Source: Candidatus Pelagibacter sp. (lineage in GTDB: Bacteria; Pseudomonadota; Alphaproteobacteria; Pelagibacterales; Pelagibacteraceae). From it: a stretch of 7,171 bases of DNA. A program made the translations under genes and the position numbers. The stretch is taken from contig JABMNQ010000014.1 in the NCBI GenBank assembly GCA_013204495.1, positions 1 to 7,171 of the forward strand. The letters run 5' to 3'. The notes beneath the pieces are model-generated. The model searched no databases. It saw only the letters and a program-made list of their open reading frames with translations, and was not told where the DNA came from. Shown here in pieces: positions 1 to 5,868 of this stretch (the first letter of the stretch is position 1; each line of letters begins with the position of its first letter).

Positions 1-2
1 AA

Positions 3-731
3 ACAATAGCCCTTGTAGGTAAAGGAATCTGTTTTGATACTGGCGGACATAATCTCAAGCCTGCGAAGTACATGAGTGGCATGCACGAGGACATGAACGG
101 ATCGGCAGTGGCTTTGGGCATTCTTGAGGCGGCAACCTTAGGCAAGGTGCCGGTTAATATTGATTGCTGGTTAGCCATTGCTCAAAACCATATTGGCCCG
201 AAAGCTTACAAACAAAATGATGTGGTCAAGGCGCTTAATGGCATGACAATTGAGATTGTTCATACTGACGCTGAGGGACGAATGGTCCTCGCGGATACAT
301 TGACCCTGGCCTCACGCAAAACGCCAATGGCGATTATTGATTTTGCCACACTGACCGGTTGCATGGCCGTTGCGATGGGTGATCGTTACAGCGGAGCCTT
401 AAGCAACAAGCCTGAACTGGCTTGCATGGCAGTGGGTGCGGGTGCCGAGGTGGGTGAGCGGATTGCCGCATTCCCATTTGACGAAGACTATGAAGATGAC
501 CTCGACAGTCAAATTGCGGACATCAAGCAATGTACTTTGGAGGGTGGCCCTGACCACATACATGCCGCTCGCTTTTTAGGTCGCTTTGTTGAGAAGGATG
601 TGCCCTGGCTTCATATTGACCTGTCTTCAAGTAATCGGAAGGGTGGTTTGGGTGCGGCTAACAGTGACGTTAATGGGTTCGGTGTCGCTTTTGGTTTAAG
701 AATGATCGAGAAAATAATTTCTAAAAATTAA
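3..731 (+). CDS. Leucyl aminopeptidase family M17 (partial, 5' end outside window)
   Basis: This is the catalytic C-terminal domain of a dinuclear-zinc leucyl/cysteinyl aminopeptidase, a cytoplasmic enzyme that removes N-terminal residues from peptides. The reading frame is open from base 3, so the N-terminal part lies off the left edge; the ATG at 72 is an internal methionine. Counting codons from base 3, K7 (in GKGICFD), D12, K19 (NLKP), D30 (MHEDM) and D89, E91, R93 (HTDAEGR) are present. Their spacing equals that of bovine LAP K250, D255, K262, D273, D332, E334 and R336, so all metal ligands and both catalytic residues are kept. The sequence resembles PepB-type members (GKGICFD, then WLHID near the C-terminus) about as well as PepA, so no symbol is given. 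GC content is clearly higher than in the genes right of the tRNA. The stop (TAA 729-731) overlaps the stop of the opposing peroxiredoxin. Family assignment is certain; peptide preference is not. Confidence 0.95.
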   Translation, partial: TIALVGKGICFDTGGHNLKPAKYMSGMHEDMNGSAVALGILEAATLGKVPVNIDCWLAIAQNHIGPKAYKQNDVVKALNGMTIEIVHTDAEGRMVLADTLTLASRKTPMAIIDFATLTGCMAVAMGDRYSGALSNKPELACMAVGAGAEVGERIAAFPFDEDYEDDLDSQIADIKQCTLEGGPDHIHAARFLGRFVEKDVPWLHIDLSSSNRKGGLGAANSDVNGFGVAFGLRMIEKIISKN

Positions 732-1264
732 GTATTGGACGTAAGTTTACGAAGGTCATTCATGACCTCGTCGGCATGCTTAAGGGGGTTAACGTTTCGA
801 TAGACGCGGCGAATAATGCCTTTTGGATCCACAACAAACGTTTGCCTTTTAGCAAACTTTAAAATAACAAAATTATTCAACGCCCCATACTTTTGTGCAG
901 TTTCTCCTGTCCCATCAGAGAGCAACATAAACGGCAGGCTATATTTTTTTTGAAAATTTTGATGGGAGCTGGAAGGATCTAGGCTCACTCCAACAATTGA
1001 GGCATTGAGAGATTGAATGGATTGAAAGTTATCTCTAAAGTTGCATGACTCTTTGGTGCACCCAGGCGTGTCATCTTTCGGATAAAAATAAATAACGAGC
1101 CATTTTCCCTTAAATGACTCAAGGCTAATGAGACTGCCCTGTGAATTTTTTAAGTTAAACTTTGGAGCGGGCTGATCAAGTAGTTTTTTATCATTCCCAG
1201 AAATAGATTTTTTTAGTGCCAATATAATTAGGGTGACAATTCCGAGCAGAATAATTATTTTCAT
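728..1264 (-). CDS. Membrane-anchored peroxiredoxin, PrxQ/Bcp type
   Basis: This is a thiol peroxidase of the AhpC/TSA superfamily that reduces hydroperoxides using an external thiol reductant such as thioredoxin. The active-site motif PxxxTxxC is seen as P62, T66, C69 (YPKDDTPGC). A second cysteine, C74, lies five residues on, the typical resolving position of atypical 2-Cys PrxQ/Bcp proteins. R140 in KRQTFVVD fits the conserved active-site arginine. Residues 4-17 (IILLGIVTLIILAL) are strongly hydrophobic and followed by KKS, so unlike cytosolic Bcp (about 155 aa) this 178-residue protein carries a signal anchor. It probably faces the periplasm; there is no lipobox cysteine. The ATG at 1264-1262 is chosen because it provides that anchor; no Shine-Dalgarno sequence precedes it (AT-rich, TCCAATAAAAATT). 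The gene is convergent with the aminopeptidase and divergent from the tRNA. Family is certain; localisation is inferred. Confidence 0.93.
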   Translation of the reverse strand: MKIIILLGIVTLIILALKKSISGNDKKLLDQPAPKFNLKNSQGSLISLESFKGKWLVIYFYPKDDTPGCTKESCNFRDNFQSIQSLNASIVGVSLDPSSSHQNFQKKYSLPFMLLSDGTGETAQKYGALNNFVILKFAKRQTFVVDPKGIIRRVYRNVNPLKHADEVMNDLRKLTSNT

Positions 1265-1326
1265 AATTTTTATTGGACAATTAATAAGTTATTATCATGC
1301 CGACTAATGTATTTGTTAGCAATATT

Positions 1327-1360
1327 GTTTTAAATAATCAAAACACATAATTATTTAAAC
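1327..1360. repeat. AT-rich inverted repeat in the divergent peroxiredoxin/tRNA spacer
   Basis: Bases 1327-1338 (GTTTTAAATAAT) pair with 1350-1360 (ATTATTTAAAC) to give eleven consecutive pairs interrupted by one bulged T (1331), with an 11-base loop. It sits between the start of the peroxiredoxin (minus) and the tRNA (plus), about 63 bases upstream of the peroxiredoxin ATG. It could be an operator for a dimeric regulator, or a stem in the peroxiredoxin leader region. There is no T-run on the side where a terminator would be useful. Pairing is seen directly; function is unknown. Confidence 0.45.
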
Positions 1361-1380
1361 TACCCACAATGCGTTAAAAT
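1354..1380 (+). promoter_or_regulatory. Possible sigma70 promoter of tRNA-Arg
   Basis: A -10-like TAAAAT lies at 1375-1380, about 31 bases upstream of the mature tRNA 5' end, a distance that leaves room for a short 5' leader. The best upstream hexamer is TTTAAA at 1354-1359, with a short 15-base spacer, so the -35 is poor. The better -35 match nearby, TTGACA at 1388-1393, cannot serve the tRNA because a -10 at normal spacing would fall on the tRNA start. The assignment rests on position and the -10 alone. Confidence 0.25.
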
Positions 1381-1411
1381 ACTGCTATTGACAGACACAG
1401 TCTAAAAAATT

Positions 1412-1487
1412 GCCTTCGTAGCTCAGTGGATAGAGCATCCCCCTCCTAAGGGGAGGGTCACACGTTCGATTCGTGTCGAGGGCACCA
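1412..1487 (+). tRNA. tRNA-Arg(CCT)
   Basis: The full cloverleaf is visible in 76 bases. The acceptor arm GCCTTCG pairs with CGAGGGC (one T-G pair); the D-arm stem is GCTC/GAGC; the anticodon stem TCCCC (1438-1442) pairs with GGGGA (1450-1454) around the loop CTCCTAA, giving anticodon CCT at 1445-1447. The T-arm ACACG-TTCGATT-CGTGT is complete, the discriminator is A and CCA is encoded (1485-1487). It reads AGG codons, which occur several times in the AT-rich genes to its right. Its 3' side marks the switch from the chromosomal-looking left flank to AT-rich polysaccharide genes, and tRNA-Arg genes are common integration sites, but no second copy of its 3' end is present in this window. Confidence 0.97.
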
Positions 1488-1507
1488 AACTAGTTTTGTT
1501 ATAGGAC

Positions 1508-1534
1508 ATACACATTTTTGATGTATTTTTTTTT
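1508..1534 (+). terminator. Possible intrinsic terminator after tRNA-Arg
   Basis: ATACA (1508-1512) can pair with TGTAT (1522-1526) around a 9-base loop, and the stem runs into a tract of T residues ending at 1534. The U-run is convincing but the stem is only five pairs and AT-rich, so termination would be weak. Read-through could then deliver transcription into the methyltransferase gene that begins 10 bases later. Confidence 0.35.
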
Positions 1535-1543
1535 GGGGCGTAT

Positions 1544-2377
1544 ATGGCAGAAATTAAACTAAAGAACCCTAAAGAGTATTTTGGATACTATTCTCCCGCG
1601 GGGACAATCAAATTTATTCGTTTACTAATAAAAGTTGGCCTAGGATTTGGCAGTCTAAAGAAGCTATTTGCAAAGCTGTTAATAACTATAAACAAGGACA
1701 ATCCATTAGATGTAGTATATTTTAATTTAAAATTCAGGTTATACCCCCATAACAACACAATAGAATCAAAAATGTTTGTTAGCTCAAGGCTTAGAGAGGG
1801 TAAGGAGCTGGATGTAATTTCTGGCTTTATAAAGCACGGCGGAATATTTTTAGACATAGGTGCTAATGTTGGCTATTACTCATTAATGGCAGCCAAACTG
1901 GGAGCCACCAAAATACTCGGAATTGAGCCAAACCCAATTGTTCTTGATAGATTTAAAACCAATATAAGGTTTAATGGATTTGAAAAGAAAATTAAAACTT
2001 TTCAAATAGGAATAGGGCCTAAAAAAGATACGATGAATCTTCAGCTATCCCATACCGACATGGGTAGCAGCTCAATTTTAAATGCTAAATCTAATTCCAG
2101 TAAAATTAAAATAAAAATTATTCCTCTCTCGGAGCTCCTTAAGAAAGAGGGTGTTAAAAGAGTCGATGTACTAAAAATTGACATAGAAGGTTATGAGGAC
2201 AGAGCATTATTCCCTTATTTTGAAAATTTAGATAAGAAATATTACCCAAGATTAATTCTTATGGAAGATAGCAGTCAGACAGATTGGGAAAGAAATATTC
2301 TTCAGTGGTTGCTGTGCAATGGTTATAGGATTTTAGCGAGGACCAGAGGAAATATCCTTATTACCACAGACAAGTAA
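1544..2377 (+). CDS. FkbM-family SAM-dependent methyltransferase
   Basis: This predicted soluble O-methyltransferase belongs to the FkbM family (Methyltransf_21), members of which often methylate sugars in O-antigens, capsules and other glycans. SAM-binding motif I is FLDIGANVGYYS (residues 102-113), the acidic residue closing strand beta2 is in GIEPNP (E128), and the family hallmark VDVLKIDIEGYED runs from 207 to 219 with D213, E215 and G216. The C-terminal LILMED (237-242) also fits the family. The length of 277 residues is normal and there is no signal peptide. The ATG at 1544 follows GGGG (1535-1538) at a usable distance, the best ribosome-binding candidate in the AT-rich part. The gene is the first of three plus-strand glycan genes but is separated from the next by 217 bases. 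The acceptor sugar is not predictable. Confidence 0.9.
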   Translation: MAEIKLKNPKEYFGYYSPAGTIKFIRLLIKVGLGFGSLKKLFAKLLITINKDNPLDVVYFNLKFRLYPHNNTIESKMFVSSRLREGKELDVISGFIKHGGIFLDIGANVGYYSLMAAKLGATKILGIEPNPIVLDRFKTNIRFNGFEKKIKTFQIGIGPKKDTMNLQLSHTDMGSSSILNAKSNSSKIKIKIIPLSELLKKEGVKRVDVLKIDIEGYEDRALFPYFENLDKKYYPRLILMEDSSQTDWERNILQWLLCNGYRILARTRGNILITTDK

Positions 2378-2415
2378 TATAAGGTCTTTTTATAAAAATT
2401 TAACTTTCTAAATTC

Positions 2416-2544
2416 TTAAGATTTTATCTTTTTCAATAAATTAGCAGGCATTGAAATTAAGAAAGTCCTTTTAAAAAAAATATTAAAATTGATTACCCGT
2501 TTATAATATGAACTTATTCCATTAGCTTCAAACCAATATTTTAA
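2416..2544 (-). pseudogene. Possible C-terminal gene remnant (unidentified)
   Basis: The spacer between the methyltransferase and ligase genes contains, on the minus strand, a 42-codon open stretch between TAA (2545-2547) and TAA (2416-2418). It has no start codon except an internal ATG near its end. The peptide has mixed, protein-like composition (YWFEANGISSYYKRV, then KRTFLISMPANLLKKIKS before the stop) and reads like the basic tail of a glycosyltransferase-type protein. Against this, the region is AT-rich and an open stretch of this length is not rare by chance. If real, it is the tail of a minus-strand gene removed when the plus-strand cluster was assembled. No family is recognised. Confidence 0.25.
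2502..2507 (+). promoter_or_regulatory. Perfect -10-like hexamer TATAAT upstream of ligase gene
   Basis: A consensus TATAAT lies 87 bases upstream of the ATG at 2595. No recognisable -35 is found at 16-18 bases upstream, and such hexamers are expected by chance in AT-rich DNA. It is the only candidate for separate transcription of the ligase-GT25 gene pair, whose 217-base gap from the methyltransferase makes read-through less certain. Confidence 0.2.
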
Positions 2545-2594
2545 TTAGTGGATTTAATTAAGTAGCAATTTTTAGGCGGTATTAGATTTTACGT

Positions 2595-3851
2595 ATGACT
2601 ACATTTGACAGAATAAAAACCTACCTTCCATACCTCCTACCAGTCCTCCTAACTTACTCAAGAAGTATTGCTGATTTAACGATTGTTTTGGTTGGCGGTT
2701 TATTCCTTTTTAAATCCTATCAAGAAAAAAAATGGGAATGGACTGGAGATAAATGGTTTATTGCAGCCGTGATATTTTGCTTGTATTGTATTTTAATTAA
2801 CTCTCCTCTGAGTATTAAGCCTTTTGAAAGCTTAGCCTATTCTATCTTCTTTATAAGATGGCCAATATTTGCGATGGCATTAGTTTATTGGATCTTGAAT
2901 GACAAGTACAGTTTCAAAAAATTCATAATCGCAATGATATTTGTATTGATATTTATAATTTTTGATACTTGGTGGCAATATTTCTCAGGCTCAGATATTT
3001 TTGGCTACGAAAGTTACGCTCCTGGAAGGCTCACTGGTCCATTCAGGTCTCATCTTTACGTGGGTGCATGGATTGCTAAGCTAGCTGTATTGCCTCCTCT
3101 GATTATTATTATTTATGATCACTTTAAGCCGTCTCTTAATCAGAAAAAAATAATAACGTCGTCATTTATACTAATGATGTTAGCTTTTCTAACGGTATAT
3201 ATATCAGGTGAAAGGATGGCGCTTCTCCTAATTACCACCAGTGTAATATTTTATTTGCTGGGTATTTTTCTCAGCAAAGATAGCCCTAAAGGGATTATTT
3301 TTGGAGCTTTTATTTTATGCCTTATTTGCATAATACTTTTTGCAAATCATTACCCCGGGGTAACTGATAGAGCAATTTATTCAACTGTTGAAAAAATTAT
3401 AAATTGGAAGCAATCAGATTATGGTTTAGTCTGGAGAAGCGCATATGACGTATGGATGCAGTCACCTATAACTGGTGTAGGGCTACATAAATACAGAGAA
3501 GCATGTAATGCCCTTGGCACATATGGTACTCTAGGAGACAATGCTGGCCCAGGCGTATGCTTCCACCCGCATAATATTTCCTTGGAGCTTCTTAGTGAGA
3601 CAGGAGTTATTGGATTTATTCTATTCTTTAGCATGGTTGCAACACTTTTTATCTCACAATTAAAAGATTTCTTTTTAAAAGGCGAGTACCTTAAATTCTC
3701 TTTAATATTTAGCACTTTATTCACCTGCTTTCTCCCGATAGCCAGTAGTACCAGCTTTTTTTCAAATAAATATGCATCAATCATATGGCTGTTAATCGGA
3801 GCAATACTAAGCGTAAATAATATAAGTAAAAATCTATATAAACATAAATAA
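2595..3851 (+). CDS. O-antigen ligase/polymerase-like membrane protein (Wzy_C family)
   Basis: This is a polytopic inner-membrane protein of the WaaL/Wzy superfamily (PF04932), which either ligates lipid-linked glycans to lipid A-core on the periplasmic face or polymerises repeat units. At 418 residues with about ten to twelve hydrophobic segments it has the usual size. A large periplasmic loop lies at about 255-330, after the segment near 235-250. The functional arginine of the family is best matched by R207 in SGERMAL and the histidine by H326 in CFHPHNISLE (322-331), followed by E335 and GVIG (337-340); GVGLHKY (294-300) is also a family signature. WaaL and Wzy cannot be separated by sequence alone. 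The ligase reading is slightly favoured by GERMA plus HPHN and by the adjacent LPS-type GT25 gene. The ATG at 2595 has no good ribosome-binding site (AGGCGG is too far upstream). The next gene starts 4 bases after the stop, so the two are very likely cotranscribed. Confidence 0.85.
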   Translation: MTTFDRIKTYLPYLLPVLLTYSRSIADLTIVLVGGLFLFKSYQEKKWEWTGDKWFIAAVIFCLYCILINSPLSIKPFESLAYSIFFIRWPIFAMALVYWILNDKYSFKKFIIAMIFVLIFIIFDTWWQYFSGSDIFGYESYAPGRLTGPFRSHLYVGAWIAKLAVLPPLIIIIYDHFKPSLNQKKIITSSFILMMLAFLTVYISGERMALLLITTSVIFYLLGIFLSKDSPKGIIFGAFILCLICIILFANHYPGVTDRAIYSTVEKIINWKQSDYGLVWRSAYDVWMQSPITGVGLHKYREACNALGTYGTLGDNAGPGVCFHPHNISLELLSETGVIGFILFFSMVATLFISQLKDFFLKGEYLKFSLIFSTLFTCFLPIASSTSFFSNKYASIIWLLIGAILSVNNISKNLYKHK

Positions 3852-3855
3852 ATTT

Positions 3856-4668
3856 ATGGATACAATTAAAAAAAATTTACTAAATGTCTATGTTATTAAT
3901 TTAAAAAAAGACGTTTACAAAAAACAAAAAATATTAAAATATCTTAAAACTACAATGTTTAGCTATAAATTTATTGAAGCTACAGATGCAGCTAACTTAA
4001 CCACTAAGGATTATAAAAATTACAATGATTATTTGAGAAAATTATTTATGGGGAAAAGCCTCATAGATAAAGAAATAGCAATTTTTAATTCTCATTTATC
4101 AGTATTGAGGGAGATTGTAGCCTTAAACTTACCATTAGCTCTTGTGCTTGAAGATGACGTCAGCATTCCGAAAATTTTCGAAAATACCCTAAATGAGATA
4201 ATAAAAATTAATTATAAATGGGACTTAATTAGATTTATTGGTCCCAATAAGTTTTCGAGCTTTAATGGCAGAAAAGTTTTAAAAATTAACAAGACCTTTT
4301 CATTGCAAAGATTCCCAAAATTACCAGGCGGAGCTCATGCGTATTTAATTTCCAACAATGGCGCAAAAAAAATTATTGAACAATGTAAAGGCTACTACTT
4401 ACCATTTGATATTTTGATTGGGCAAACATGGCGGAGAAATATTAATTGCTTGTATTTAAAACCAGGGTTAATCAGTCAAGCCACTATAAATAATGAGCTT
4501 ATGCTCATGGATCCGCGGTTAATTAAGGTACCAAAAAAAATTAATTCTATTTATTTTTTTTCCCGTGCAACATATAAGCTGTATGAGTCTTTTTTCAAAA
4601 TGATGCATTATTTAATTTTTTTCTTTCCTGATAAGTATGCTTATTTTAGAAGCAAGCATAAGCAGTGA
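3856..4668 (+). CDS. Glycosyltransferase family 25 (LPS biosynthesis type)
   Basis: This belongs to GT25 (PF01755), the family of Lex1/Lic2A/LgtB-type LPS galactosyltransferases and of collagen galactosyltransferases, expected at the cytoplasmic face of the inner membrane. The N-terminal strand VYVINLKKD (11-19), FKFIEATDA-like segment (37-45), conserved H80-L-S-V-L-R in the helix before the sugar-nucleotide site, and LVLEDDV (96-102) with the E99-D100-D101 triad are all present. PGGAHAYLIS (157-166) and LPFDILIG (182-189) match the later GT25 motifs. Length 270 is typical. There is no ribosome-binding site, but the 4-base gap after the ligase gene suggests translational coupling. The gene is very AT-rich and lysine-rich, more so than the left flank. 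It faces the GT2 gene across 66 bases that contain only a weak 3-4 bp hairpin and no convincing terminator. The donor sugar is unknown. Confidence 0.88.
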   Translation: MDTIKKNLLNVYVINLKKDVYKKQKILKYLKTTMFSYKFIEATDAANLTTKDYKNYNDYLRKLFMGKSLIDKEIAIFNSHLSVLREIVALNLPLALVLEDDVSIPKIFENTLNEIIKINYKWDLIRFIGPNKFSSFNGRKVLKINKTFSLQRFPKLPGGAHAYLISNNGAKKIIEQCKGYYLPFDILIGQTWRRNINCLYLKPGLISQATINNELMLMDPRLIKVPKKINSIYFFSRATYKLYESFFKMMHYLIFFFPDKYAYFRSKHKQ

Positions 4669-4734
4669 GGTAATCTGATATATTTGTGTCTTAGGGTCCA
4701 ATATAGCCCACCTAGAATTTTATTTTACAAATAG

Positions 4735-5634
4735 TTAAAGGCTAATATTCTCTCTAATATCCTGAGATTTTTTACCTAGAATATACGCTATCATTCCCCT
4801 CAGTCTGAAGTAAGATGGCTTAATTCTTTTGTTATTTAGCAGTATGCTGTATATGAGCAATCTTTTAATATAGTTAATTATTAATAGATAATTCATCGGA
4901 ATAGATCTCCATTTTGGATTATGTTTACTATTGAAATATAATTGTGACCACCCATAATGAAAGTTTTTAAACGCTGAAATATGTGATGTTGGTGTAGAGC
5001 TTTTATCGCCTTGGTGATAGATATAACAATTCCCAAGTTCAACCATATCCAACTTCCTTTTTGTTACTGTTTTTGATAAGTCATTATCTTCAAAAAACAT
5101 AAAGATGTTCTCATCAAAAATTTTATTATCTTCGAAGAAAAATTGATTAATTAAAAAACATGAGCCATGAATAAAATCTTTTTTCTTATCAGTTAAACTG
5201 TTATCGTCAAATGCATTAACGGTCAATTCTTCCAAATAAAATTCTTTTGATGGCGGTGTTAAAAATTTAGAATCATCCATAATTATTGGTGCAAGAATGG
5301 CAGCATTCGGATATTTATCTATACTTTTATTAAGATTTTTAAAGAATGTATTTGAAAAAAACGTATCAGGGTTTATTACTAGCGCATATTTAGTATTGGT
5401 TTTTTTTAGGCCTAAATTAATTGCGGATCCGAAGCCAATATTTTTTTTTGATCTAATTATATGAACATTAGGGTGTAAATTTTGTATTATTGAAACAGTT
5501 TTGTCAGCACTTGAATTATCTACAACAAAAATATTCTTCTTGTTTTTTAATTGTGGCTGGGAAAGAAATAAGTGGATAATGTCCATACTATTGTACGTCA
5601 CTAAAACTATCGAAATATTATCTATGGGCGCCAT
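4735..5634 (-). CDS. Family 2 glycosyltransferase (WbbL/rhamnosyltransferase-like)
   Basis: A GT-A fold family 2 transferase adding a sugar to a lipid-linked glycan at the cytoplasmic side of the membrane. Visible motifs are ISIVLVTYNS (7-16), VVDNSS (37-42), NIGFGSAIN (65-73), the metal-binding DxD equivalent NPDT (88-91), HGSCFLI (156-162) and the catalytic-base motif FFEDNDL (180-186, E182/D183), with H207 in YHQGD. This order is that of WbbL-like rhamnosyltransferases, usually about 290-300 aa, and the 299 residues here fit. The basic, hydrophobic C-terminal region (244-299) suits peripheral membrane attachment. The ATG at 5634 is upstream of the first motif by only six residues and has no Shine-Dalgarno (AATCCTTATT). 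It starts 27 bases after the stop of a truncated copy of gene X, and a related N-terminal stub occurs at 6943-7005. Sugar specificity is not established. Confidence 0.92.
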   Translation of the reverse strand: MAPIDNISIVLVTYNSMDIIHLFLSQPQLKNKKNIFVVDNSSADKTVSIIQNLHPNVHIIRSKKNIGFGSAINLGLKKTNTKYALVINPDTFFSNTFFKNLNKSIDKYPNAAILAPIIMDDSKFLTPPSKEFYLEELTVNAFDDNSLTDKKKDFIHGSCFLINQFFFEDNKIFDENIFMFFEDNDLSKTVTKRKLDMVELGNCYIYHQGDKSSTPTSHISAFKNFHYGWSQLYFNSKHNPKWRSIPMNYLLIINYIKRLLIYSILLNNKRIKPSYFRLRGMIAYILGKKSQDIRENISL

Positions 5635-5650
5635 AATAAGGATTAAATTT

Positions 5651-5789
5651 AATTATTCATTCTACCCTAGCTTATCGTCAGCAATATGATATTTTGGATC
5701 TTCAAGAAGATTTATTTCTACCATCCCTTTAGCTGTTCCAAGAATTTCTAGACAGTCTTGGCTCAGATGAATCAAGTGTAATTTTTTCC
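5651..5789. repeat. Direct repeat, left copy (3' end of gene X)
   Basis: This copy pairs with 7029-7167 at a constant offset of 1,378 bases. Bases 5681-5789 are identical to 7059-7167 (109 bp). From 5680 leftwards the copies differ at 5680, 5677, 5674 and 5665 inside the shared reading frame, and at 5658 and 5653 beyond the stop codon. Rightwards the match ends at 5790, where the sequence switches abruptly. Together the two copies enclose the acyltransferase gene and could recombine to remove it. Confidence 0.97.
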
Positions 5790-5796
5790 GTCGGGG
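5662..5796 (-). pseudogene. Headless 3' fragment of gene X
   Basis: On the minus strand a 44-codon stretch runs from just after an in-frame TAA (5797-5799) to TAG (5664-5662). Its last 41 residues, [15 protein letters not shown]... ending in YHIADDKLG, equal the C-terminus of the partial gene at the right edge of the window. The first three codons (P-R-R) differ from it, marking the truncation joint at 5790. The only ATG is internal, so it is unlikely to be expressed as a protein. It stands 27 bases upstream of the GT2 gene, where an intact X would once have been the preceding gene. The four differences from the right-hand copy are all synonymous, showing that this DNA was protein-coding until recently. 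Confidence 0.85.
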
Positions 5797-5868
5797 TTAT
5801 GAATATAATCTATACCTTAGCTTTAATATTTTGGTAAATATTTTATAGCTTCATAACAATGTTCTAAT

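Noticed and set aside
72..74. ATG as the start of the aminopeptidase
   Set aside because: The frame is open upstream and encodes conserved zinc and catalytic residues (K7, D12, K19 counted from base 3), so the gene begins outside the window.
1388..1393. TTGACA as a -35 box for the tRNA
   Set aside because: A -10 at normal spacing would lie at the tRNA 5' end, leaving no room for transcription start upstream of the mature tRNA.
1588..1857. 89-codon minus-strand open frame
   Set aside because: It is antisense to the FkbM methyltransferase, whose motifs are clear; the translation shows no family features.
3419..3784. 121-codon minus-strand open frame
   Set aside because: It is antisense to the conserved HPHN region of the ligase-like protein and is a shadow of that gene's codon pattern.
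4669..4734. Bidirectional terminator between the convergent GT25 and GT2 genes
   Set aside because: Only a 3-4 pair GGG/CCC or TAGG/CCTA stem can be drawn, with no clean T-run on either strand.
5501..5689. 62-codon plus-strand open frame reaching into the left repeat
   Set aside because: It is antisense to the GT2 N-terminus and the X fragment; the minus-strand frames explain the conservation, including synonymous third-position changes.
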